A stretch of DNA of 64,000 bases from Glycine soja (taxonomy: Eukaryota; Streptophyta; Magnoliopsida; Fabales; Fabaceae): contig NC_041021.1 of NCBI RefSeq assembly GCF_004193775.1, positions 2,924,001 to 2,988,000 on the forward strand, written 5' to 3'. The notes beneath the pieces were generated by a model, which did not search any database, was not told the DNA's origin, and saw only the letters and a list, made by a program, of their open reading frames with translations. A program made the position numbers and the translations under genes. Positions 1 to 23,125 of the stretch are shown here, piece after piece. The stretch's first letter is position 1; every line of letters starts with the position of its first letter.

Positions 1-1017
1 TTTTTTGCTGGATAAGCTTTTAGCCTTTATGCATCCTTCGACCTCCTTACCAACCACTCTACTTACAAAATGGCGAAATACCATTGAATGATAAAGTAGC
101 GTTCAATTTATGCGAAAATAATATGATCAATATTGATGGAAGAGATCATTAATATGATAAGGCAGAAGAAAAATGTATAGAAAAGGAGATAACGAGATTC
201 CACTTTCTTACATGTGTCACTCAGTTATATTATATAGTTTTTTTTAGGTGGAGTCATTCTCCTAGACAATGATTGAGATCCCTTCCAATGATAAAAGCAT
301 GTAAAATAAGCGAATATCAACATATTATTAAAATTTACTTTAACTTGAATTCTCACCTACATAATCCATATCAAATCATTTTGTAAAAGTCTAATATCGA
401 ATCTATTTTGTAAAAGTCTAATGTAAAGGGATATATCCACGAATCGTTAAAAAAATTCAATCTTTCAAAATTAATTTGTGAGATGAGAATTATTTATCAC
501 TTATATATTCAATCTTAACACTATTTTTAACTAATATGAAACTTTAACCTATTTCATTTTTGGTCATGGTTACTTGTCACATCGTGGGACTTCAACGCAC
601 CTCTCTTTACCTAAGAATGATCACAGTCAAAGTTTTCCAACACACTCTCTCATACTCAAAGCATATCCTACTTGAAGCCCAACAAACACAAGAGACCCAC
701 TAATAATCTAAGATAAACTCTAATATCATTTTACAACTTGAATTTTGAACCTAACTTTACTTACAAATCGACTTATTATTGTTTTAAAATAATTTCATTA
801 GTTTTGTTAAACTTATAAAATAAATTAATCCTAAATTTTTTTAAAGCCTAATTAGTTAAAAGTAAATATTTAAGTCAATGAATCAAGTTTAATAAATGGA
901 CTTATTTAATAATAATAATAATGATGATGATGACATGCAATATTATACTAAATTATAATTTAATGCTTTAATATTATATCTTTTTTGGTTTATCTAAAGC
1001 TATAATATACCTTCTTT

Positions 1018-1770
1018 ATACTTTTTTCAAAAATATCTTTTTTTCCATAAAGAACTTTTCTGAATATTAAAATTTTAGCACTTTTGAAAAGTACCTTTTG
1101 AAAGTGTTAAAATTTTAACATTTTAGAAAGTACTTTTCGAATGCCACTTTCTAGAAGAAAAATATCCTAAACCCTAAAGATAAAAAATGGGGCACTTGTT
1201 GCCTTTTAAGTTATTTTGTGTTTGGTATGCATTGATATATTCATTTTCTTGATTTCTTTAAAAGAAACCCTAACAGACAAAAATGAAATTATGAGATTTA
1301 TGAAAGCATTTGTAAGAATATAATTCTATAGGTCCATCAAGACTCTAATCACAATTATGTCAAATCTTTCAAGTGAATTAATCACTGAAATCATATATCG
1401 TTTGTTGATGAAGTGACTCATCTAATTAAGAAGTAAAGTTTTAATGACAACAAAAAGCACAAGCAAGCGCCTAGGTTCTTTGCAACTACGACATTACGAT
1501 CATGGACTATCCATAACCGTGCAAAGGTTGCCCCTTAAAGAAAATTTGGTCTCCTTTTTTCTCCCTAAAAATTATTTTTTGGAAAGTATTTTTCATAATG
1601 TTAAAATTTTAACACTTATGGAATGTATTTTTTTTTCCTTCAAAATATATTAAATTTTCAACACTTCCAAAAAATACTTTTTAGAATATTAAAATTTTTA
1701 CACTTAGAGAAAGTACTTTTCAAAATGTCTTAAATTTTTAACATTCAGATAGTATATTCTAGAAAAAAAG
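1018..1770. repeat. Two clusters of degenerate palindromic repeats
   Basis: Around 1,060-1,150 and again at 1,570-1,760 the sequence repeats a unit of roughly 40-50 bp built on the palindrome GTTAAAATTTTAAC followed by CACTT and GAAAGTACTTTTC-like segments. At least six degenerate copies can be followed by eye. The clusters are separated by about 400 bp of unrelated sequence. No coding potential is seen. The nature is unknown; the inner part of a decayed transposable element is the simplest reading. Confidence 0.5.
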
Positions 1771-2479
1771 ATTTTTTAGGGGGGAGTACAATAAGGGAGG
1801 CATATTAATAAAGTTGAGATATGTAAATAATAACTCAAATGGTCTAGCTATCCACATCCTCTTTAGACTAGATTCAAAGAACTAATCTAGGGTCCAATAT
1901 GGTGATTCAAATGGACTAAATTAGAAAATTTTATCACTTATTCACACACCTATGCTAGAAATTCCAAAATAATCAACACCAAAAGAAACTCACTTGATGT
2001 CAAAATGGTTAAATTCAACCCATTTAGCCCTAATCCATGTGGGTCTAGACCAAAACACCCACATAAGAAAATCATAGGATCAAAAAGCCCACAAATTTTG
2101 ATGGGCCAGGCCTGGCCTATTGGCCATAATTTTTTTAAAAGTTATTTATGGTTAAAAAGTTTGTTTAACCTATTTTATGGGTTAACCCACTCTATGAACT
2201 AAAAAGTCAATTTCTATTTTTGTTATAAATAAATTTATTAAATTATGAAAATTTTAATTTAAAATGAATAAAATTGACATTTAACCAATAAATTTTATAG
2301 GGATAGATTCATCTCTAATTTAAATACCAATTTCACTACAAAGTTGACTAGCCCCTTATTATTCATACTCTCCTGTTTTATTTTCCACTTTCTTTTTCTT
2401 TTTATAATTTTTTTATAAAAATACTTTTGAGTGAAATAAGTTTCCATTTTTTGAACTTAACATAAAGAAATTTTGTTTT

Positions 2480-3097
2480 CGTTCTATTATTTTTTTTGTA
2501 AAAAATTTAACATAACAAAAACAAGTTTTTTATTTTTATTTTTTTATATGAATGGAAATTAGTTTTTGTTGTATATTTACACGTAATGGAAACTAATTTT
2601 TGTCAAATTGACAAGTAAAAAAAGAAAAGAAACGAAAGGTGCAATTAAAGGGGTGGGAGAAGAAGAAAAGAGATAGAGGAACGTGCATCTCGTGAGGAAA
2701 AAGAGAATGGGGTAGGAGGGAAGAGAAAAAGGTTTAAAGAGAGGGTGAGGATGTGAAGAAAAGGGTAGAATAAGAAAAGAAACTGGGAAGTGAGAAGTGA
2801 AAAAAGGAAAGGAGTGAGAATAAAATGGGTCAAATAATAGGGTGGTTATTAGGAGAGATGGATTGACCTTATTTGGGATAATTAACAACTTTACTATATA
2901 TGCTATAACTAACTCGTGGACATACTTAAATGGTAATTATTACTCACAAGTAATCGAGTTCTGTTATTTTCTTGTGAAAAACTTAACAAAAACAAGTTAT
3001 ACAAAAAATAGTTTCCGTTGTATATTTATGCATAATGGAAACTATTTTTTTGTCAAATTGGAAGAAAAAAAAGAAAAGAAAGAAAAGGAACGAAACT
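2480..3097. repeat. Split direct repeat (2480-2640 and 2958-3097)
   Basis: The segment 2480-2640 and the segment 2958-3097 share the same order of blocks: GTTCT-TTATTTT, ACAAAAACAAGTT, GTTGTATATTTA, TAATGGAAACTA, TTTTTGTCAAATTG, then a purine-rich AAGAAAAGAAA stretch and ACGAAA. They differ by small indels. The 300 bp between them is purine-rich (GGAAGAGAAAAAGG type). It is an old local duplication; no gene is involved. Confidence 0.6.
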
Positions 3098-5834
3098 TGC
3101 TAATATGTATACCTTTGCCTCTTCAACATCATCATCGCCGTTCTCTTCAACTTAAAGTAAATTCAACAGCCTATAGACAAAGAAGGTTCAGCCAGATCAC
3201 TAACATTTTTGCTAGGCTTTCCTACATCAAATTAAGTATGTATGAATGAGTTCATGAATCATGATATGTTTGTTACTTCTAAGAAATCTAGAAGAGGAAA
3301 ATAATTCATAAAGATTAATTTGTTTTAAACTAATCTAACAGTTTAGCTAAACATTTTTGAATCTATAACATTAATGACATGTAAGCATGCGTGGATCCTT
3401 CATGATACATTCCTTCCACGAAAACTAAAAAAAAAAAAAAAAGAGTGAGAGTGAGAGAGAAATGACACATACGTTTAGTTTTTGTCAATTTGTTTTTAAA
3501 GAATTGCATTAATGTATACAAGAACGAGTCCTTTCTTCATGAAATTGCTGACGCACAATTCGTGATCGAATTGACTTTGTAAAACCTGAATTGTACGTGC
3601 AAAACAAGTAATGTTTATTTTGTTAACTAGATTGAGTAATTGGAATCTTATAATTTGCAAAAGTATCTATATGCAACATTAAAATATACAAGAATGAGTT
3701 CTTCATGATATGTTCCATGACATCGTTCTTCTAAGCAGCAGCCACTGGCGAATAATTTATGATGGAGTTGCATTTGTCAAACTCAATTGCGCAAACTTCT
3801 CTATTTTGTTAAGTACGTAGTTTGCATACACATAAAACGTATATTCCAAGCGAATGAAATTATTTTTCGTATATCCTACTCGTAATTAACGAAATCACTA
3901 GGAAGTTTCGTGTTTATAAGTATCAAAGAGACGAAGTTTCACCCACGATTAATTACAATATGTATAGAGTGCACGTAGTGGTAAGCAAATTACGTTTTCG
4001 GGGTACAATAATATTGAGTCTTGTAGAATTCACTCAATAGATAGTTTTGTTTTGCTTTTTTGAAAATCATTAGTACGTACCTCTTATTAATTTATTGAGT
4101 TCTCAGCTATAAGTTTTTTACTTTTTTAATTTAATTTAACCAGTAAAAAAAGTGTTGGTAACATTCTTGAATAGATGAATTGGCCAATATAAATGAGAAC
4201 TCTAACGCTTTGTCTATTTATTTATTTATTCATTTATTGTAACAAGAAGTCTGAGGGTTTGTTTGAAAAAGAATAATTCAATTTCTCCTAAAATATTTTC
4301 ATCTTCCTTCATTTCCTTTTATTTGTTTACTTTTGAAGATAACACAGATTGAAAATGTAACTAATATCCTTATTTTTATTAAAAACATTTCTAATTTCAT
4401 AATATGATCGATCTTCACTATATCATTTCTTTATCATATATAATAAGTATGTAAAATATTTAAAATTACATAAAAAAGAGAGAGTAATTAATGTTATTCA
4501 ACATATAATTAAAAGATGCAGGAAAAAATTTAATTAGAAGATAGTAATTAATGTTATTAAAAATATAGTAATTAATAAATTTTTCTATAATAAATAAATA
4601 ACAAAGGATACTTTTCCTCCTATATATTAAAAAATGTTAAATATTTACTTATACTTTTAAGATAAATGCATTCATTTTTTATTTAATACTTTTTTATAGC
4701 ATATTTAAGATGATGATTCTTTAACATACTAGCATGTTGAAAGCATTCCGAACATGATTTATTTCTGAAATGCCATAAACATTAACTATTTTTTCTTTAA
4801 ATCATTTAATGAAAATAATTTCTCGGACATAAATTTTACAGTAAATATGAATAGCATTATTTAATATATGATTAAGACTTATTTTTTAAACCAAGATTTT
4901 TTTTAGGAACACCAAGATTTTAAAAAAAAAATATTTAAACACAATTTGATTCTAAGATAGTAAGATAGAATACTAATGCTTTTCTTAGATGTTTTTGGGT
5001 CATATTTAGATTATTTAAGTAAAGTTAAATATTTTATACCTTGATTTTTTTGACAAAGAAAGGAAACTCTTTTAAAATATTAAAAATATTACTTAAAAAT
5101 GAGATTTTATCAGTAATACATTTGTTGAAATTTCTACTTCAAATTTTATATGATAAGATATCCCAAAATAAAAAAAGGTAAAAAGTAAACGTAGGTTGAC
5201 AACCGATAAGCTCAAACAACATAGAAAAATATAACACAATTAGAAAGCAGAGTAATGGTTTTTATATTCCTAGACAACGCGGACATTCCAAATTCCAAAC
5301 CATGATTTTTTCTTTTAAATGAACAAGGAAACTATTTATATAACAACATTCAAGGAAGATCCTTCTTGAAGCAAACATATAAGGGATATACACGAAGATA
5401 AAAAAATATATTTATTTTGGGTCCTATTACGGGTATTTTGGATCTTTCTTTATTTCACAGGTCACTCAATCTGAAACTAATTTTGTTTAGATATTATTAT
5501 GATTATGATTAATTTAAAATATTTTTAGGGATACAAATTAAATATGATATTTTTTTTCGTTAAATAAAACGTTCCCACAAAATGAGACACATACATGAAA
5601 ATAAAGAAAAGACAGAAAACCAAATGGGAATGCAAAAAATGCAATTATTCATACTTTGTGTGTGAAAACGAGAGATTGGGTTCCGTCTTAGGCCTATACC
5701 AAAAATAACTATTTTTTGCGGCTTCAACACACCCCACTATCACATGCCATTCATATTCTTTTATGCATTGCTTCTTTCTTCTCCCCATTCACACTTTGCC
5801 CACTAAATTCCCATCCCATCATTATTAGCTGGCT

Positions 5835-5840
5835 CTATAA
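5835..5840 (+). promoter_or_regulatory. Possible TATA element of the beta-glucosidase gene
   Basis: CTATAA lies about 130 bp before the start codon at 5,970, in a pyrimidine-rich leader (CT-rich up to the ATG). The distance suits a plant core promoter with a short 5' UTR, but the region is AT-rich and such hexamers occur by chance. Confidence 0.3.
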
Positions 5841-5969
5841 CCTTCTTCTCAATACTCCTCCACTCTCTTTATATTCTCCTCAAAAGTCTCACTCTTTTTT
5901 CTCACTTCTATATTCCATAATTAATCCTTCTTTTGTTTCTTTCTCTCCTTCAATCTCAAGTCTCAAACC

Positions 5970-16360
<10,391 letters not shown>

Positions 16361-17006
16361 CTATGAAAAATATGTGCAAGATTGTGTTTGGAATCATAGA
16401 AATTGTATTTGATTAGATTTGAATTGAATTATATGATTCAAAAAATTAATTTACATGTTGGAAACTTATAATAAAAATTAAGATTTGAAATTGATTTGTG
16501 AATCAACTTTTACAGTTGGAACACCTTGTCACTTGTAACAGAATGAGTTATTTTATTTTTACTAATTTTTTTCGAATTAAAAAAAGTAGTGTGGGTAGAT
16601 AAATAAAGGTAAAATTATTAATTCAAGTGTTTAAAACTAAGCTAAAATTAAATGCACTTAAATATAACTAACTTTGAGTGGTTTTATTAGCTAGACATAG
16701 ATATGCTTTTAGTCCCTGTAAGATTATTTTGATTTTTTTTTCTTAAGGTTATTTTGTTTTGAACCATGTTTTTTAAAAAAATTATGGAGGACCGTATTTA
16801 AGCAATCTTAATATCTAAAACATGAAAAAGAAGAAACAAATATTCTAAGATCTTGTAATTTATTCTTTGATTTTGAGACTTTCATATTGAACTTCAAAAA
16901 TGAAGATAAACAATTAAAACGTTAATAAAATATCCACATTTAAAAACGATGACAAATAATCCCATATTTTTTCAAAACTAATTAATTTTAAAAAGGTTTA
17001 ATTATT
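16361..17006. other. 3' flank of beta-glucosidase gene, no other gene seen
   Basis: A 3' UTR of about 100-150 bp is plausible, with AATAAAAATTA near 16,470. The rest is AT-rich with no reading frame of note. Confidence 0.5.
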
Positions 17007-17211
17007 CTGTGGCCCTTGAAATTTTGTCAAATTTTTAATTAGATCCTTAAATTATTTTATTCAAATGGCTTCCTAAACTTGTATGTATTTTTTAATTAAG
17101 TCTTTTAAACTTGTATTATTTTTTAATTAGATTCCTGCATTAGGGACCTAATTAAAAAAAATACTATTTCAAGGACCTAATTAAAAATAGTGAAATACTT
17201 CAGGGTCTGTA
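17007..17211. mobile_element. MITE-like inverted-repeat element
   Basis: The left end CTGTGGCCCTTGAAATTTTG and the right end, read on the other strand, ACAGACCCTGAAGTATTTCA are imperfect inverted repeats. Both continue into TTTTTAATTAGRTCCTT, and further copies of TTTTTAATTAG-TCC lie between. The element is about 205 bp with no coding capacity, as in non-autonomous DNA transposons. I could not fix a target site duplication, so the superfamily is open. Confidence 0.5.
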
Positions 17212-20100
17212 CATTGATTTAGCTTTTTAAAAAAATTAACATAATATAAAGATTTCTAGATAAGCTCTGAATCAGAATTTAAATTCAAAACATAAACTTA
17301 ATTTATTAAATCACAATGTAAAAATTTTGTGAGGCCCATCATCACACGCAAAAGGGGTAAATAGGCGAAGGTAGTTACTTTTTCCACTTCCCCCCATTAC
17401 TTATAGACTCTCATTTCCCATCATTTTTTAAATTTCTTTCCCTAAACTGCCCCCATACATACCCTTCCCTAACACTCTTTCGAAAATAAAAAAAAAAAAT
17501 AATCCCGTCTCATTTATATTTAGCTTAGGCTCCTCCTTCTTCCACCAAGAAATTGTCGTTGTCCTTATCCTCTTCTCCTATGCTTGAAATCATTCACATG
17601 GTTGTTTTCATAATTAGCCATTCGATGTTTAAGTTAAGAATAAATTAAAGTAGTTGAATCATGAATGTGTACAAAACAATCCATAATATTTGTATTTGAG
17701 TTGGATAGTTTTACGACTAAGAACATTGTATTGGAGAGACCTTGGTGCAATTAAATTCTAAAAATTGGTGACATCATTTTGTTGACCAATGTGTGTAAAT
17801 TTTTCTTTTTCTCTAAATTTCTTTATTTTCAATCATTAAATAAATAAGAATATTATTTTATTTTTTAATTGGTACTTTTATTGGTTTTATAAAAGTTAAT
17901 TAGAAGAGTATAAAAGCAAATTATTTAAATAGACGAGTGTTAGATTTGATTAATTAAATAATGGGGCTGGTGTTAAATTAATCGTGGTTTTTTTTTTTTA
18001 ACTTCTCGTGGGCTTGCAAAACTGCAGCCCAATATTTGTTGGTTGTGTATGTTTTTTTATGTGCATTATTATTTTCACCTCTATTTTATCTATTCTCACC
18101 CCCATTTATTTATTTAAATGCCTATTCTACCCCTTTTCCTCACCCTCTCCCTCCTCCTCCCATACTCCCTTTTGTTTTTTTCTCTCCTTTCACACCCTTA
18201 CTCTATCATGCTCTCCTGCACCCCCTCCCATTCTCTCATCTTTACTCTCTTGCACAAGTCGTCATTCTTGTGTTTGAATTTGTTGTTAGACAAAAACACA
18301 TTTGTTGTGTATATAACACAAGAAGTTGTCATTCTTGTGTTTGTGTTCGTCATTAGACGAAAACACATTAGTTGTGTATATAACACAATGTAAACATGTT
18401 TCTATTTGTTTTTAATCATATCCATTTAATTATTTTTATCCTTTTTTTAAAAAAAAATATCACATAAGAAGTCACTTAATGTGTAGGAAACAAAATGTCG
18501 AGTATCTACCGAGTGTCCTATTGAGAGGATGTGCAGTTATCATTTATCATTTTGAATAAAGTAATCTCCTTGCACATGATCATGTTGTTGGTGCACACAC
18601 TTGGAGCTACCATATGTCATAACTCATAACTATGTGTTTTCATTATTTGAGTAATATTCCAAGAGGGTGGAAGATGGGTGTCTAACCACCCAAACCGTGC
18701 CCAATGTCTCATTCTTAACTTTGATGATTTGGAGCAGCCAAGAAAATCCACTTTTGTCATTAGCTTTTTTTTTTTTTCATGTTAACCCTTTGATTCATCA
18801 TGAGAAAAAAAAATTGATTATTCCAGAATTTGGTGAAAGTTAAGTAAAGTTTAATAAAAAAATATTTTTATTAAAAATTAAGCTCAAATAATATTTGAAT
18901 GATTTAATCTTAACTATAATATATTAATCATTTATATCTAATTACTTGATTTACTTTTATATTTGATATTAGCTGATATCACACGAGTCAATTTTCTTCG
19001 TTTGCAATATGAAGTTTTCTATTGTTTTTTTTTTTTTTTTTTTTTGCTTTGTTCTCTTTCACTACCACAACAATCTTTAACTCACGTGACACTTTAAAGT
19101 GTCGGCATATTATGTTCTTTATCGTGTTTGATGCACAATCCATATTGCTCAACATATATACAATTTTCTACCCAAATAGAATGAATAAAAACTCGTCCAC
19201 TCTCTCGTTCATATTAAATTTTTAAAATATTATTTTATTAGTACATATCAATTGTTATAATTTATTATAAGAGAAATTTTTGAACTTACAATCTCTCCTC
19301 CTTCCTTCACCCTTTACACCGTCAACCTTATATCTCCTCCGATAAAATAATTTGTATCTTATATATTAATCAATTAATAGTTAAATAAATAGCATGTGAT
19401 AGTAGTAGTGTAATAGTGTTTTAACCAGATGTAAACCGAAAACTAAAAACTAAAAACAATGAAAGACGGAACAAAACGATTTATTTTATTGAATTAGATC
19501 GAATTTTATACGTAATTTTGGAAATCAGTACAATCTAATTTAAATTAAATGCATACATGCTTGTATCATTCTATTTTAAAATTATCATAGCAATTTATTT
19601 TTTGATTTTAAAATTATCCAAATTATATTTTATTTTAATTTTTTTATAATGTTAATGATTTTGCATTAAAAATGAAATTTGTTCTTTCACCTATTTTTCT
19701 ATTATATAGTTGTTATGTTTTATTTTTAAAATTGAATAAAAATATGCAATAAGATTTATTTAATGCCTTCTAATAAAAACAAACACTAAAAACTGATTCA
19801 ATTTAAATTTAAATTTAAAACTACACTGACTGAATAATTAAATTAAAAATCAATAAAACCAAATCTTCCTACAGTCGATCTAAATCATCTAATTTAATTC
19901 AAAACTACTTAGTGTAAGATACTTACAAAAAAAAAATACTTAATGTAAGATGAAGGGAAAATAAAAAATATGGAGCAGAATGGCAGTACTACTAGTAATC
20001 TAATGCTTTTATTCACGAAATACCTGGGTGAGTTACGTGTAACTCTACATCATAAATACTTAAATAGATCCAATCCACATGCTGCTTCATGATTTATTAA
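17212..20100. other. Gene-free intergenic region
   Basis: No coding sequence was recognised. Pyrimidine-rich stretches at about 17,380-17,580 and 18,070-18,250 give long low-complexity open frames on both strands that I reject as genes. A two-unit tandem duplication at 18,257-18,390 is listed separately. The last part is the former promoter and leader of the UGD pseudogene. Confidence 0.55.
18257..18390. repeat. Two-copy tandem repeat, unit about 67 bp
   Basis: Units 18257-18323 and 18324-18390 align along their whole length: GTYGTCATTCTTGTGTTTG, TTAGACRAAAACACATT, GTTGTGTATATAACACAA. Each unit holds the near-palindrome TTGTGTATATAACACAA, so each could fold into a short hairpin. Non-coding. 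Confidence 0.75.
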
Positions 20101-21299
20101 TTTCTCCTTCTTTGTTCCCCCACAAACAGAAACAAAAAACTCTGTTCTTTCTCTCCACCGCCACTATTAGACAAAGGTAAATTTATTTCATCTCTCTATG
20201 TTACTGTCTTTGCCTTCTTGCCTTTGGTTTTGTCATTTGGGTAGGAGCTTTATGTTTTGGTGTGAATTGTCCTTGCTAGATCTGTTATTTTATTATGTTA
20301 AGATATTCAGATTCTTCAATTTGTCTCGTGTCATGTGTTTGCATGTTGGTAGAAAATATGAAAAACACAAGATGACCCAGCAAAACAATTGAATAATTTA
20401 AGTTCCATTAATTACATTGCACCACTTGCACTTAATTCTTTTATGATAGAATGTTCTCTGCATCTGTTTCATTTATAATTGTTCCAATTGAAAATTATAG
20501 ATCTCTAAAATTCTCTCATCAAACGTGCACATATGTAATTTACAATTGTGAGAATCATTCTATTGAGTCGTTAATGTCAAATATTAGTCTAACACACACA
20601 CAAGCACACATCACAGCTATATCTCTATTTCATGTCTTTAATTTATTCAACAATTCAATGTAAGAAGTATCAGGCATGTTTTGAACAAGTGTTGGTGTCA
20701 GAAATGTGTCTGACATGGAGACACTTTGAACCAGAGAGGTGTTGGTGTTTCATAGTTTATATTATTGTTGTGTTATTTGATTTTGATTTGATCTTCCTAT
20801 AGGGTGCTGAGAGAGAACAAAAAAAATGCTGAAGATTTGTTGCATTGGAGCTGGGTATGTTGGAGGACCAACCATGGCCGTGATTGCAATGAAGTGTCCT
20901 AAGAGTGTTGTGGTAACCGTAGTGGACATATCTTTGCAGCAAATCAACGCATGGAACAACGATCACCCTCCCATCTACGAGCCGGGCCTCGATGAAGTGG
21001 TGAAGTAGTGCAGGGAGAGTGCTGCAAGGATGATTGCTGATGTCTCAAAATCAGACAAAATTGTGGTTGAGAAATCCACTGTTCCTGTGAAGAGAAGACA
21101 GAAGAGGCAATTGAGAGAATCTTGACTCACAACAACAAAGGCATCAATTTCACAATTCTTTCAAATCCAGAGTTTCTTGCTAAGGGCACAACAATTGAAG
21201 ACCTATTCAAACCAGATAGGGTTCTCATTTGGGGTAGGGAGACCCCACAAGGGCAAAAGGTAATACAACCTCTCAAAGAAGTGTACACTAATGGGATTC

Positions 21300-22547
21300 T
21301 ATATGTTAAATATGAGTTTTTTTTTTAATAAAAATATATTAAAAATATCTTAAAAAATATTTATTTAACAGTTATTTTTGGATTGAATGATAAGAATTGA
21401 TATTTTTTTATTTATGACTTGTAGATATGAAAAGGAAGAATTAAAATCAAAACAAATTCGAAAGTTATCAAAAATATAAATAAGGAAGATTTTTTTTTGT
21501 AACCGCCAAATATAAGATATGAAAAGGATGAATTAAAAGCAAAACAAATATAAAAGATATCAAAAATAAATAAGGAAGCTTTTTTGGCATCAGTCCCAAG
21601 TTCACTCCAACATCTAAAAAAAGGGAGTTAAGCCAAGGAGAAAAGACACACAAAGTCTCAGAACACTCTCACTACTACCCAAAGCCTGAGAACTCCTCTT
21701 CTCCTCTCTTTTTATCATTTTTTCCAATTCTTTCTTCCATCCCTCCCATTATAAAGCCCTCATGACCATGAGTGGTTAATCCCTTAGTTAGGGCCTGATA
21801 GGCCTAAAAAGTCAAACGATGTATAGTACACTTCAAATTTATCAATGTAAAAGGAGTCCCTTCCAGGTTTCTTTTTTATTCTATTATCTTTTCTGTTTCT
21901 ATCTTGCATATTTCATCTTATTATCCTGTTAGGGGTTAGGTGCTCGAGAGAGGACAACCTTTAATTAAGATATAAGGAGAGTATGCATGTATCGATTTTA
22001 GGGATTAGATGTTCGAGAGAGGGTAACCTTTAATAGAACAAGAAGAAAGAATATCTTAATAAAATCATTGCTAGACATAAAATGATTACATTATGCTTAT
22101 GTGTCAAAGCAAGCATCTAGAATTAAACCTTCATGCATTTTATTTATTGAATCTTTTCAAAGACATTTGGGAGATAGGTAAGTAACATAGGCTTGTCATC
22201 ATGAGACATCAAGGGTAAGTATTTTAACAGATGCGGGTAGAATAAAATCAATTGCATTGGTAAAGAAAATCATTAATTCATACATCCTAGCGCGATAAAG
22301 GCATGCTAGGTCTTGACATTCCCATCCATTTGAATTTTACTTTGTATCACTTTGCTTTCTCTTTTATTGTTTATTTACAATTTTGAATTCATGTTTTCCA
22401 ACCCTTAAATCTTTATAAATTCATTACACTTATAAATTGAAAAAGTATTTAAAATAAGTACAACACGAGATCCCTGTGAAAATCAACACTCAGACTTTCG
22501 AGATTTTACTACTTAAACAAATTGATACACTTGCCAATCGGTTAACA
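21300..22547. mobile_element. LTR-retrotransposon-derived insertion (solo LTR-like) in the UGD pseudogene
   Basis: About 1.25 kb of foreign sequence splits the pseudogene between a GTGTACACTAATGGGATTC segment and the later CCTGAAACGAATTTGTGG segment. It can be read as starting TGTTAA (21,304) and ending TTAACA (22,547), the short inverted ends expected of an LTR. ATTC occurs on both sides (21,296-21,299 and 22,549-22,552) but not at exact spacing, so the target duplication is uncertain. The right part (GATCCCTGTGAAAATC, ACACTTGCCAATCGG) resembles plant gypsy LTR ends as I recall them. Inside are a two-copy repeat (21424-21497 and 21516-21587) and a repeated segment TTCGAGAGAGG-RACAACCTTTAAT near 21,940-22,040. 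Confidence 0.55.
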
Positions 22548-22679
22548 AATTCCTGAAACGAATTTGTGGTCTACTGAACTCTCAAAGCTTGCAGCCAGTG
22601 CCTTTATGGCACAGAGGATCACTTCTGTGAATGCCATGTCAGCACTCTGTGAGACTATTGATGCTGATGTGTCAAGGTT

Positions 22680-23125
22680 ATTTTTATTTTTATTTTTTTA
22701 TTTGTGATTGTTAGTTGTTAGTTTTTATTAGAACATCTCCAATGCATGATGCTTAAATGAATTGCTTAAAGTTAAACAATGTTTCTTAAAATTTTTTTTT
22801 TTATTAGAATGGATGATATGTCAATGCTCTGTATAATTGAGTTGTTTAATTGATTATTATAAAAAAAGACCAATTTTTTAATCTAAAATTTAATGTGACT
22901 CAAGTTAAGTGCTTACTTTAAAAACTTTAGAGTTGAAGTAAATTTTTGTATAAAGTTCTTAAATCTATGTGGCATTAATTGTAGGATTCACAAATTTAAG
23001 ACAAACAATTCATTTAAGCAATCATACATGATAGACGCTTTTGGTGGAGAAATTTGAACCCCCAACTTCTCCTTTCCCTTCACTTCACCACTAAGTCAAC
23101 CTTATAACCTTCTCTTATGTGTTAC
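22680..23125. mobile_element. Second insertion in the UGD pseudogene
   Basis: About 445 bp of AT-rich sequence separates the codons for DADVS from the segment for KDSRxxPK, where known UGD genes are continuous. It includes AGAACATCTCCAATGCATGATGCTT, a sequence type I associate with small plant DNA transposons, and an AAGCAATCATACATGATAGACG segment that may be its degenerate counterpart. Ends are not clear. A late-arising intron is a weaker alternative (it ends TGTTACAG). Confidence 0.4.

Larger units (their letters stand above)
1..5969. other. Gene-free, AT-rich intergenic region with degenerate repeats
   Basis: No reading frame here resembles a protein; the short open frames are low-complexity or chance. 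The region holds a small tandem repeat near 375-425 (unit around TTTTGTAAAAGTCTAAT), an AAT/GAT microsatellite near 910-935, two clusters of a palindromic motif, a split 140 bp direct repeat (both listed separately), and a GGCC-rich stretch at about 2,085-2,125 of a kind common in degraded plant DNA transposons. The last few hundred bases are the 5' flank of the beta-glucosidase gene. Confidence 0.6.

Noticed and set aside
2577..2888. 103-codon minus-strand open frame
   Set aside because: Low-complexity (F, S, P, L) product of a purine-rich tract; no domain and a duplicated repeat nearby.
18008..18393. Three overlapping 89-106 codon plus-strand frames
   Set aside because: They come from a CT-rich tract and a tandem repeat; composition is low-complexity and frames overlap.
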